This document shows, piece after piece, positions 8,849-16,929 of a stretch of DNA of 64,000 nucleotides; the first letter of the stretch is position 1, and each line of letters opens with the position of its first letter. Under the pieces are notes generated by a model. That model searched no databases. It was given only the letters and a program-made list of their open reading frames with translations, and was not told where the DNA came from. Source of the DNA: Leptospira sp. (lineage in GTDB: Bacteria > Spirochaetota > Leptospiria > Leptospirales > Leptospiraceae); NCBI GenBank assembly GCA_027533185.1, contig JAPZTS010000011.1, positions 124,001 through 188,000 on the forward strand, read 5' to 3'. The translations under genes and the position numbers were made by a program.

Positions 8849-11797
8849 CTATTCTGGAAGTGCTCCATCCAACGGTCTTTTACGAAAACGATACAAACGG
8901 ACCCGTGTAGCTTGGGCGGTAGTAGATTCTCCGAAACTAAAATTAGAATAGTTAACAGATAAAAATACACTTTGGTCATAGAAAGTAAGTTGATTATTTA
9001 ATGTAAGGCCCCCAGGCAAAGCTCTTAAGTTCATACTATAGCCCAATCTAACTTCCCAGTTGTGAAGATCCGCCTTAAAAGTAGTCATAAAGCGATTGAT
9101 ATTAAATACGGTCTTTTGTCTCTGGTCTTGTCCCCTCGCTCCTGTGCCACTTGCAACATCTTCCCAAATTGTAGTTTGATCGTAATTGATTCCTGACTGG
9201 GATGAGTAAAGTTCAGGCGTTGTGTTCATTGCATAGAATTGACCTTGAGCTAGAGCAGTTAAACGCCAAGGTTCGGTAACCCTGGAATCCAATTCTAATT
9301 CGATTCCCGTATAACGAGTAATCTTGGTATCAGTTTTAAAAAAGAATCTGTAACTATCTAAAAAATTATCCCGGTATACATGATACCAAGTACCACCTAT
9401 TTCTAAACTTCGGAAAGCCCGGATGATTGGCCAAGAAAACCCGCCCATTTTATAACTTAATGTTAGGTTGTTAGACAAAGGCCTACTTTGTGGAGTATGG
9501 TGCACATAGTCATTATTGATAAAAATTCCAGAATAAAAATTTCTTTTCCTTTCTAGTAGGCTTGGTCGTCTCGTATTAAATCCATCAACAAAGTCGATAA
9601 AGCCACCTACTCGTAAAACAGTATAATACCATCTTTGTTGGTTTGTTAGTCCTGGGTTGTAAGCTGATGAAAATTCTCTTAAGTCCCGAATCGTACGAAC
9701 GGATATATCCCAGTCATTGAGGGCATAACTTTCCAAGGCAAATTCTGCTTCGTGTTGCCTTAAATTTCCAACGACCGGATCCTTTGCTTCTGCTCTGTCG
9801 GCATCTAATCTTCTATAAGTGGTGGTAAAAAAGATTTCAGGAATCCCAATTCTTGCCGTATGTGATTGTCGGACATACTGATAAGATTGTTGTTTTAGAA
9901 AATTTGCATATGCCTTATTTACGTCTCTATCAGGGCTATTGATTGCGGTTCCAGAGCCAGGAAAGTCTACCGTTTGTTTGGTGGCTCCTGCAAAAAACCC
10001 TGGTGTAAAAGACATATAGGAACCAAAAGCCATTGGAGAACGTAAACCTGTTTCTCCAATAACATTTGTTTGAGATCTCAAAACCAAATCATTGTATCTG
10101 CTATTTGGATCTGTTGTATTTGTAAGAGGATTTACTCTTTGGGTTGGCGGTCCATAGAGACGATTTATATTTGTTTGAAAAAATAAATCCCAGTAAATTG
10201 GGCTATTTGTATACGGCATTGTTCCAACATTACTCGAGTTACGAATGGTAACGGATGGCAATGTATCTTGAGCGGGGAAATATTGGTTGGCTTGAATTTG
10301 GTAAAGAAGAGTTCTGGAAAGAGCAATGCCTACACTCAAGTCTCCACGATTTTCAGTATAATTCAAATTCCAATTTAAGAGATTTCGAATCAAACCAAAT
10401 CTTACATCTCTAAATGTATAAAGCGATTGAATGGAATTCGATGGTTGGTACCGGTTTCCGAATTCATAATCGAACTGTCTGTTATTAAAATTTTCATATT
10501 GTAATTGGATATTTCTCGTTGTGTCTTTTTGGAAATCATTAAACTTTGCATTGAGCCGAATATCTGCTTTCCACCATGGTTCGTAGGCAACTCCAGTATC
10601 TCGAAAAGGTAGACCTGTTCCTGGAAAAAGTTCCCCTCGATCCACATTGTTTGTTACTGCGACATTACCTACTCCCCCATTTCGGAACCGATCCTCGTAT
10701 ACAGGAGTTACATTATTTTTTTTATAATTTGCATAACCAAGATTGATGTTGTAGTTCAAATAATTAGAGAGCTTCCACATCTCCAACTGGGCTGCCTGTC
10801 CCGTTTTTTCATACATATCAAATCTGAATTTATATCCGTTAGCCAAAAATAAACTATTCGGATAGGAGTCGGACCACTGGTAAGAGTTTTGCCAAAACCA
10901 ACCTTGCGTGTTATTTTTACCAACTTGAGTGGTAACTCCGTTTCCAGATTCTGAGTTATACAAATAAGGCAACCAGAGAACAGGTGTTCCTCCAACCATT
11001 ACCGTGACTCTATGGGCAATTACGGTTTTATCATCATGAACTATGATCCATTTTGCTTTAAAAGACTCGTGTGGTAGCTCCGCATTACAGCCGGTAAAGT
11101 ACCCCATTTCCATAAGGTATCTTTGTTCATCTAACCTTTTTAGCTTTTTCCCAATGAAAAAAGCTGGGTAGTAACTTAATTTAGAATTATAAACAACGCC
11201 TTGGTTGAGTTTTATATCATATAGCAATCGTTCGCCGGTTACTTTTGCATTGCCATCATTGAATATAACACCACCTTCTGCATAAATCTCTTGTCTTTCT
11301 GCATCTATGGAAACGGAGTCGGCTTCTAAATATCCTGACTTTATTTTAACGCGGACCTTTCCGCGAAGAACCAAAACGCCGCCCTTTGTTTTATCCACAT
11401 TCAGAAGTTGCCCTTCGCTTGCGTTTTGTATCTGGATAGGAGGACCTTTTTTATTCGTAGAAGCTGCAAGTGATTCAGGGGTCATCGTTTGCTCCTCTTC
11501 TGGTACAAGCGCCTCTCGCAAACGATCTCTTTTGGTATAAATTGTGCCTTGCGGGTTGAGACCGAGGTTTCGAAGGTTTTCTTCCACCTCCCGATCTGAC
11601 ATTTGGTCAACTGATTTTTTTACAAGGGTTCTTTGTACTTGGGCACTGGTCTTTTTTCTTTCTGAATCGCCAGGACTTGAGTCTGGTAATTTTGCGTCTG
11701 GAAAGAGCTGGCGAATCCCTTCGATATCCTGCGCGAACAATCCCCCTCTCATGAGGACAGTAAAAAGCAGAATGAGTAGTATCATGAATCGTTGCAC
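8849..11797 (-). CDS. lptD: LPS-assembly outer-membrane protein LptD/OstA family
   Basis: 982-residue outer-membrane barrel protein that inserts LPS into the outer leaflet. A signal peptide ends near LFAQ (residue about 23). Residues about 60-115 are an unusual charged segment that includes a SAP-like helix pair (SDREVEENLRNLGL..KRDRLREAL). An OstA/LptA-like domain follows (about 120-235: GGVLVLRGKVRVKIKSGYLE). The rest is a large beta-barrel rich in alternating aromatic strands. Only one Cys is present (FTGCNAE), so the disulfide pairs of the E. coli protein cannot form. Start is GTG at 11797 (ATG at 11785 is the alternative); no clear ribosome site precedes either. It heads the minus-strand series running to 3141. 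Confidence 0.85.
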   Translation of the reverse strand: MQRFMILLILLFTVLMRGGLFAQDIEGIRQLFPDAKLPDSSPGDSERKKTSAQVQRTLVKKSVDQMSDREVEENLRNLGLNPQGTIYTKRDRLREALVPEEEQTMTPESLAASTNKKGPPIQIQNASEGQLLNVDKTKGGVLVLRGKVRVKIKSGYLEADSVSIDAERQEIYAEGGVIFNDGNAKVTGERLLYDIKLNQGVVYNSKLSYYPAFFIGKKLKRLDEQRYLMEMGYFTGCNAELPHESFKAKWIIVHDDKTVIAHRVTVMVGGTPVLWLPYLYNSESGNGVTTQVGKNNTQGWFWQNSYQWSDSYPNSLFLANGYKFRFDMYEKTGQAAQLEMWKLSNYLNYNINLGYANYKKNNVTPVYEDRFRNGGVGNVAVTNNVDRGELFPGTGLPFRDTGVAYEPWWKADIRLNAKFNDFQKDTTRNIQLQYENFNNRQFDYEFGNRYQPSNSIQSLYTFRDVRFGLIRNLLNWNLNYTENRGDLSVGIALSRTLLYQIQANQYFPAQDTLPSVTIRNSSNVGTMPYTNSPIYWDLFFQTNINRLYGPPTQRVNPLTNTTDPNSRYNDLVLRSQTNVIGETGLRSPMAFGSYMSFTPGFFAGATKQTVDFPGSGTAINSPDRDVNKAYANFLKQQSYQYVRQSHTARIGIPEIFFTTTYRRLDADRAEAKDPVVGNLRQHEAEFALESYALNDWDISVRTIRDLREFSSAYNPGLTNQQRWYYTVLRVGGFIDFVDGFNTRRPSLLERKRNFYSGIFINNDYVHHTPQSRPLSNNLTLSYKMGGFSWPIIRAFRSLEIGGTWYHVYRDNFLDSYRFFFKTDTKITRYTGIELELDSRVTEPWRLTALAQGQFYAMNTTPELYSSQSGINYDQTTIWEDVASGTGARGQDQRQKTVFNINRFMTTFKADLHNWEVRLGYSMNLRALPGGLTLNNQLTFYDQSVFLSVNYSNFSFGESTTAQATRVRLYRFRKRPLDGALPE

Positions 11798-11917
11798 GTT
11801 GGGAGGGCTTTTTTGGTATAGAACGATAGTTTTAATCCATACGAAAAAATCAATGGTAAAAGCAGAATTCTAGTCTAAGGGAGTCGATGAAATAGGCTCG
11901 CATAGAGAAAAAAGGGG

Positions 11918-11947
11918 TTGCAAAAGGATTCTCCACTTGGACATAAT
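11918..11947 (+). promoter_or_regulatory. Sigma-70-type promoter for the gene at 11984
   Basis: TTGCAA (11918-11923), an 18-base spacer and CATAAT (11942-11947) form a good housekeeping-type promoter. It is followed 25 bases later by AGGAG (11973-11977), which lies 6 bases before the ATG at 11984. It lies in the 187-base region between divergently transcribed lptD and the small gene. Inferred from pattern only. Confidence 0.55.
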
Positions 11948-11983
11948 CTAGGGACTCTAATTTTGGGATACCAGGAGCTGTGA

Positions 11984-12310
11984 ATGCAAAAAACATACTC
12001 TGGGGAACGAATACCGGGAACCATCCGCTACACGGTGGTTTCAAAGGATCAGGTTTCAATCAGAAAATGGGAAGTTCCCGAATCCATCCATCATTTGGAT
12101 GGATTTGACCACGAATTGTCTGCCCAAAGGATTGCTCTCACAATTTTGCAAGACCACACAAAAAACCCCAAAATCGCAGAAACTCTCTATAGAGATTTTA
12201 AGGCATTTTGTGGGGATCTGTTTAAACAAGATACCTGGCTTTTGCATTCGAGTCGGATTGATCTTTTTTTAAAATCAGAACATGCAGATCCTGTTTATAC
12301 TAAAGTTTAA
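11984..12310 (+). CDS. Small DUF6166-like conserved protein
   Basis: 108-residue soluble protein without signal peptide or membrane segment. The centre reads SAQRIALTILQDHTKNPKIA followed by LYRDFKAFCGDLFKQDTWLL, which resembles the DUF6166 pattern (G.Q.ALALL.D.tgd...A...Y..FK......W.l....I..WL). This family assignment is from memory and tentative. It has its own promoter and a strong ribosome site (AGGAG, 6-base spacing), so it is very likely expressed. Function unknown. It is convergent with the next gene. Confidence 0.75.
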   Translation: MQKTYSGERIPGTIRYTVVSKDQVSIRKWEVPESIHHLDGFDHELSAQRIALTILQDHTKNPKIAETLYRDFKAFCGDLFKQDTWLLHSSRIDLFLKSEHADPVYTKV

Positions 12311-12374
12311 GAGATTCTAATATAGATTTTTTGACTATTTGGAATGCGGAATGGAACCACACCCATGTAATGAT

Positions 12375-13454
12375 TCAAACAGGCGATGTGATAGGTAGGG
12401 TCAATGTCCAAGTGGAGTGCTCATCGTCTCTCCGGAGGCTCCCTTTGTGTTCGGCTATGATTGATTTAGATATTTCGATAGAATTGAATTGCCCGATCCC
12501 TTTTACGAGGTCCTCTTCTCCGTTGTCTTGAATTGAAATTATTACGTTCGATGCGCTACTTGTATCCTCTCTTGTAAGGACCATTTCAATTTTTCTTTTA
12601 CTGCTATCTTCCAGTCTTGTGACTCGAAGTCTTGCATCTTGCAATAGATTTAAAAAAACTTGTTTGAGCTTTTGTGGCTGACAATAGACCAACGGGATGT
12701 CGGAAAGAGTGAGTTCACAATGTATCCCTTCCTTTAGAAAATACTGGTGGAGAAAGGAGCGAGTGTCACCCATCAGAATTCCTAAATTGGCGAAGGTCCA
12801 CTGAGAATTTGTTGCTTGCGAGTATGTGACTAGATTTTTCACAATTTTAGCAATTCGCTCCGATTCAACCGTGATACTCTCGGCTCGATCCGCTATGGTT
12901 GGAAGATTTAAATTTTTTGCTTCCAAACCAATCAAATCGGCAAGATTAATAATAGATGTTAGGGGATTGTTTACTTCATGCGAAATGCCTGAGGCAACCA
13001 ATCCGATAGTTTCCCATTTTTGGTTTTCTGCAAGCCGAGTTTCCACTTCTTTGATATGTTTCTGCACTTGATTTTTATAGATTGCCATCTCTACGGAAAT
13101 ATACAAATCTCTACTGTTAAAAGGTTTGATTAGATAGCCAGCAGGTTCTGTTGTTTTTGCTCGACTAAGTGTGGACTCATCGGAATAAGCAGTGAGGTAA
13201 ATAACGGGGATATCCTTTTGTTTCTTTACCGCGGTTGTAATGTCGATCCCATCCAGCTCCCCGTTGAGCATAATATCCATTAATATCAAATCAATGGGCT
13301 GGTTTAAGATGGTTTCGATTGCTTCTTTCGGTTCTGAAACATAACTTGCCTTATATCCATACTGTTTGAGTGTCGAGCAAATATTGATCGCAATAATTCT
13401 CTCGTCCTCAACAACAAGTATATTTTTTAAGGCATTTTCCGCTTTGGTATCCAT
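12375..13454 (-). CDS. REC-HisKA hybrid protein with degenerate ATPase domain
   Basis: 359 residues. Residues 10-125 are a response-regulator receiver domain with the acidic pair VVEDER, phospho-acceptor in LILMDIML, Thr/Ser in YLTAYSD and Lys in LIKPFN. A coiled linker leads to a HisKA dimerisation domain with H-box SHEVNNPLTS (about 158-167). The C-terminal ATPase-like region is eroded: the N-box reads NLLQDARLR where NLLxNAxxA is expected, the G1 box is DNGEED, and the G2 box (GTGLGL type) is missing. It could be phosphorylated on the Asp or His by a partner but may not bind ATP itself. No cognate partner is adjacent. Confidence 0.85.
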   Translation of the reverse strand: MDTKAENALKNILVVEDERIIAINICSTLKQYGYKASYVSEPKEAIETILNQPIDLILMDIMLNGELDGIDITTAVKKQKDIPVIYLTAYSDESTLSRAKTTEPAGYLIKPFNSRDLYISVEMAIYKNQVQKHIKEVETRLAENQKWETIGLVASGISHEVNNPLTSIINLADLIGLEAKNLNLPTIADRAESITVESERIAKIVKNLVTYSQATNSQWTFANLGILMGDTRSFLHQYFLKEGIHCELTLSDIPLVYCQPQKLKQVFLNLLQDARLRVTRLEDSSKRKIEMVLTREDTSSASNVIISIQDNGEEDLVKGIGQFNSIEISKSIIAEHKGSLRRDDEHSTWTLTLPITSPV

Positions 13455-13532
13455 TCATTTTGGCAGGGCGCATTCCAGAAAATCCAAAATTTTAGAGTTT
13501 GTCAAGAGAAACCCGATCGAAAACGTTAGATT

Positions 13533-15530
13533 GTGTCGTTTCACGATTCTTTAAATTTGGAACAAAGGGAAGTAGTTAACTGCCAATCGCCCCCCATCCT
13601 AGTTATTGCCGGAGCTGGAACAGGAAAAACCAAGACACTTGTTCACAAACTCGTTTCTTTAGTAGAAGAAGGTTATTCTCCCGATGAAATCCTGCTTTTG
13701 ACTTTCTCTAGAAGAGCCGCAAAAGAAATGATTTCTCGAGTGAACCATCAGATGACTAGTCACGGAGGAAAAATCCAAGGAGGGACGTTCCATTCCTTTT
13801 GTTACGGATTCTTAAAAAAATACGGAATGTTCCAGGGTATAAATACCAACTTTCTGATCTTAGACGAGGAAGATAAGGATTCGATGATCGGATTGGCAAA
13901 ATCGAAACTAGGAGAGCAACTAACAAATAAGAGATTGCCCAAAAATAGTACGCTATCAGAGATGTTTTCTTCTGCTTTCAATCGCCAAATATCCCTAGAA
14001 AAATTAATTCTAAAAGATTTTCCGATTTTTAGCTCGGTAGTTCCACAGATTCAGACAATACGAGAAGAATATGGTGAATTGAAAAAGCGATACAATCGTT
14101 TGGATTTTGATGACCTATTAGATCAAACACGAGTTATCCTGATGGAGGAGGAACGATTACGAATCTCAATATCTGACAAATATAAGTACATATTAGTGGA
14201 TGAATACCAAGATACAAATCGAATACAAGCTCATATTGCCTGTCTTTTGGCAAGTGTCCATGAAAGAATTCTCGTCGTAGGAGATGACGCCCAATGCATC
14301 TATGGGTTCAGGGGGTCTTCCGTTCGGAACATATTAGATTTTCCTAAAATATTTCCAAAAACCAATCAAATAACTCTTATAAAAAACTACAGGAGCAGCC
14401 AAGGTATTTTAGATCTCGCTAATGAAGTTTTGGATGGTTCCCTTCAAAATACAAAAAAACGACTGATCTCCCATATCTCTCTGGATTCGAACAATAAACC
14501 AACGTTAGTTGAAATTCAGTCCATTGAAGAAGAAGCAATTTATGTGAGTGAAAAAATTATAGAAATCCTGGAAGATGGAATCCCACTTTCGGAGATTGCG
14601 GTTCTATTTAGAGCAGGTTACCAGTCAAATCTTCTTGAGTTACAATTACAATCTAGAGGAATCCCTTTTTTTAAGTATGGTGGAAAAAAGTTTTTGGAAT
14701 CCGCTCATATAAAAGATTTGTTAGCTTATTTAAAAATTATGGTGAACCAACGAGACATTCTGTCTTGGAGCAGGGTCTTGAGTAAATTAAAAAACGTTGG
14801 TAAAAAGCATACGGATCGAATTCTTAGCGTGATGGAAAAAAATGAATTCCATTTCGATTCGGTTGAAGCTGTCTCAAAAGACTATCCATTTTTTTCGGAA
14901 GAGATTCAATCTCAGTTGGTTTCCCTGTTCCGGATAGTTTTGGATGCAAAGATCAATGCAAACGCTTCGTACGCCTTTGAACGTGCAATACATTACTATG
15001 AACCGATTTTTATGGAAGAATACGATGATTTTGAAAAAAGAAAATCTGATTTTTTGTCATTAAAACTTTTGTTTGATGGTGAAACCACTCTTTCGGAAAC
15101 AATAGCTGATCTCACAATGGACCCCATACAGCCTAGCGATCCGTATACTTCAGATAGCGAAGGAATCATACTCTCAACAATCCATTCAGCGAAGGGTTTG
15201 GAATGGAAAGTAGTTTTCATTTTACAATGTTCCGAGGGTAGTATCCCTTTTGGAAGAATTCAAACGAAAGATGAATTGGAAGAAGAAAGACGATTGTTTT
15301 ATGTAGCAATCACGCGAGCCAAAAAAAATCTCTATTTATTAACACCTCTCCTCTCGGAGCAAAGAAAACTAACACCCAAATCAAGATTTTTGGAATCAAT
15401 TCCGAGTTCAAAGTCCTTGTGGACGAAAGAAACTCTCAAAAAATTCGATGGGAAAGTAGATACAGAAATGGTGGATTCTATTCAAAAAAAGGAAAGATTT
15501 AAAGGAATCCAAGACTACTTTTTGAATTGA
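13533..15530 (+). CDS. UvrD/Rep/PcrA-family ATP-dependent DNA helicase
   Basis: Superfamily 1A 3'-5' helicase of 665 residues. Motifs in order: Q-motif LNLEQREVV, Walker A AGAGTGKTKT, Ia LLTFSRRAAKEM, GTFHSFC (Ib), Walker B ILVDEYQDTN, III GDDAQCIYGFRG, IV LIKNYRSSQ, V STIHSAKGLEWKVVF and VI VAITRAKKNLY. Start is GTG at 13533, chosen because the helicase N terminus begins there; the ribosome site is weak. It is shorter than PcrA (about 720), mostly at the C terminus. Probably acts in repair or replication fork maintenance. Confidence 0.93.
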   Translation: MSFHDSLNLEQREVVNCQSPPILVIAGAGTGKTKTLVHKLVSLVEEGYSPDEILLLTFSRRAAKEMISRVNHQMTSHGGKIQGGTFHSFCYGFLKKYGMFQGINTNFLILDEEDKDSMIGLAKSKLGEQLTNKRLPKNSTLSEMFSSAFNRQISLEKLILKDFPIFSSVVPQIQTIREEYGELKKRYNRLDFDDLLDQTRVILMEEERLRISISDKYKYILVDEYQDTNRIQAHIACLLASVHERILVVGDDAQCIYGFRGSSVRNILDFPKIFPKTNQITLIKNYRSSQGILDLANEVLDGSLQNTKKRLISHISLDSNNKPTLVEIQSIEEEAIYVSEKIIEILEDGIPLSEIAVLFRAGYQSNLLELQLQSRGIPFFKYGGKKFLESAHIKDLLAYLKIMVNQRDILSWSRVLSKLKNVGKKHTDRILSVMEKNEFHFDSVEAVSKDYPFFSEEIQSQLVSLFRIVLDAKINANASYAFERAIHYYEPIFMEEYDDFEKRKSDFLSLKLLFDGETTLSETIADLTMDPIQPSDPYTSDSEGIILSTIHSAKGLEWKVVFILQCSEGSIPFGRIQTKDELEEERRLFYVAITRAKKNLYLLTPLLSEQRKLTPKSRFLESIPSSKSLWTKETLKKFDGKVDTEMVDSIQKKERFKGIQDYFLN

Positions 15531-15533
15531 TTC

Positions 15534-15562
15534 TTTCAAAACATCTGTTGGAGTAATATAAT
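15534..15562 (+). promoter_or_regulatory. Candidate promoter for the MORN lipoprotein
   Basis: A perfect TATAAT (15557-15562) lies 17 bases after a weak -35 (TTTCAA, 15534-15539). A start of transcription near 15569 would give a short leader carrying GAGG 5 bases before the ATG at 15581. The weak -35 lowers confidence. Confidence 0.4.
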
Positions 15563-15580
15563 GCTGAATCCGAGGTCTCT

Positions 15581-16135
15581 ATGAATTTAAAAGCAATAAC
15601 CCTATTTTGCATTTCCCTATTTATTTTTTCCTGCTCTTCTTCCGTAAAAAAAGCCGATGGCAGTAGTGACCAAGTTAGTGGGTCGGACACTAGCAAATCC
15701 AGGGCTCTTTCGGGTATGGATGGGAAGGATGATAAGGACACTAAGTCGAAAAAAACCGGTTGTATTGAGGGGGATTGTGTCAACGGGATCGGAAAGTATG
15801 TCTATGACAACGGAGATATTTATTCCGGATCATTTAAAAATGATATGAGACATGGAACTGGTATATTCAATTATGCGGATGGTGAAAAGTTTGATGGTTC
15901 TTATGTGGAGGATAAAAAGCAAGGCACAGGTGAATACCTCTTTAAGAACGGAGATAAATACGTTGGAGAATTCCAAAATGGTCAGATCAACGGAAAGGGA
16001 AACTACAGCTTTAAAGATGGCAAAACAGTTTCGGGTGATTTTTCGAATGATGGAATGGAAGGGACAGGTATATTAACGGAAGATGGAAAGACTCGCAACT
16101 GTAAGGTTGCGAGCCGTAAACTTCTCTGCGAATAA
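15581..16135 (+). CDS. MORN-repeat lipoprotein
   Basis: 184-residue predicted lipoprotein. The signal peptide ends in IFSC, so Cys18 would be lipidated (a relaxed spirochete lipobox). Residues 19-65 are a Ser/Lys/Asp-rich linker with a CIEGDC pair. Four complete 23-residue MORN repeats fill residues 69-160, each opening with G.G and carrying YxG or FxG, and a partial fifth follows. MORN repeats form an elongated beta-sheet used for lipid or protein binding; the partner is unknown. It has its own promoter and GAGG site and ends 2 bases from the convergent M48 gene. Confidence 0.88.
   Translation: MNLKAITLFCISLFIFSCSSSVKKADGSSDQVSGSDTSKSRALSGMDGKDDKDTKSKKTGCIEGDCVNGIGKYVYDNGDIYSGSFKNDMRHGTGIFNYADGEKFDGSYVEDKKQGTGEYLFKNGDKYVGEFQNGQINGKGNYSFKDGKTVSGDFSNDGMEGTGILTEDGKTRNCKVASRKLLCE
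15785..16060 (+). repeat. Four tandem 69-base units encoding MORN repeats
   Basis: Four in-frame 23-codon units, each beginning with a Gly-x-Gly codon set (GIGKY, GTGIF, GTGEY, GKGNY). The units match at protein level and have diverged at DNA level, so they are old duplications rather than a slippage-prone array. Confidence 0.8.
16092..16113. other. Perfect 8-bp hairpin at the 3' end of convergent genes
   Basis: CTCGCAAC, a 6-base loop and GTTGCGAG form a GC-rich perfect stem within the last 45 bases of the MORN lipoprotein. The stem lies 25 bases past the stop of the M48 gene on the other strand. No T-run follows on either strand, so a canonical terminator is unlikely. It may protect mRNA 3' ends or be chance. 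Confidence 0.35.
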
Positions 16136-16137
16136 AA

Positions 16138-16914
16138 CTATAATTGGCAGTTTGGATTTTTGCCTTGGGCTTTTGCCGTTTCATACATGGCAAGTGCCTT
16201 TGGCATAGCAGAATTCAATTGTTTCATTCTAGTTGCGTCAGAGGGGTGCGTCGAAAGAAGTTCATTGGGTTTCGATCCTCCTAATTCACTCATATTCTTC
16301 CACAAGTTAACACTCTCTGACGGTACAAATCCAGATTTTGCCATCAAGTCCAATCCAATCAAATCTGCCTCTGATTCATGTTCACGGGAGAAAGGTAACA
16401 AAACTCCAAACTGAGCACCAGCACCTAAAACACCTGCTACCGTTGGTTTACCAAGAGCTTCCAAAGCTTTTACTGATCCGCCAGCAATTTGATTTTGTGA
16501 TACTCTTTCATTTCCATGTCGAGCAATCACGTGCCCTATCTCGTGCCCGATGACTGCTGCAAGTTGGTCTTTATTTTTGGCCACCGAAAACATTCCTGTA
16601 TAAACCCCGATCTTTCCTCCAGGTAAAGCAAATGCATTTGGTGTATTGTCTTTAAATACTACTACTTCCCATTTGGAAACACCTGTTGTGTCAACTGTTA
16701 CTGCTAATTGAGCATTTACGATACAATTCACATAAGCATTCTGTCTTGCTCCCCTTTCGATTGGGATCTTTTGTTTCATATCTTCAAATGCTTGTTCACC
16801 CATTGCATTCATTTCCGGGTCTTTTACCAAAGTTAACTGTCTTCTACCTGTAGGCGATGTATTACATGCACCGAAGAAAAATGCAATTAAGCTAATTAAC
16901 GTTAATTTTTTCAT
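16138..16914 (-). CDS. M48-family metalloprotease lipoprotein (LoiP/BepA-like)
   Basis: 258-residue zinc protease, probably a periplasm-facing lipoprotein. The signal ends in FGAC (Cys17), followed by SPTGRRQLTLV, a common motif in M48C lipoproteins. The zinc site is HEIGHVIARH with the third ligand in HESEADLIGLDLM, all intact. Such proteases handle outer-membrane protein quality control. AGAGGAAC precedes the ATG at good distance. It lies 15 bases downstream of the GGDEF-EAL gene, so the two are probably cotranscribed. Confidence 0.92.
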   Translation of the reverse strand: MKKLTLISLIAFFFGACNTSPTGRRQLTLVKDPEMNAMGEQAFEDMKQKIPIERGARQNAYVNCIVNAQLAVTVDTTGVSKWEVVVFKDNTPNAFALPGGKIGVYTGMFSVAKNKDQLAAVIGHEIGHVIARHGNERVSQNQIAGGSVKALEALGKPTVAGVLGAGAQFGVLLPFSREHESEADLIGLDLMAKSGFVPSESVNLWKNMSELGGSKPNELLSTHPSDATRMKQLNSAMPKALAMYETAKAQGKNPNCQL

Positions 16915-16929
16915 GTTTGTTCCTCTTTA

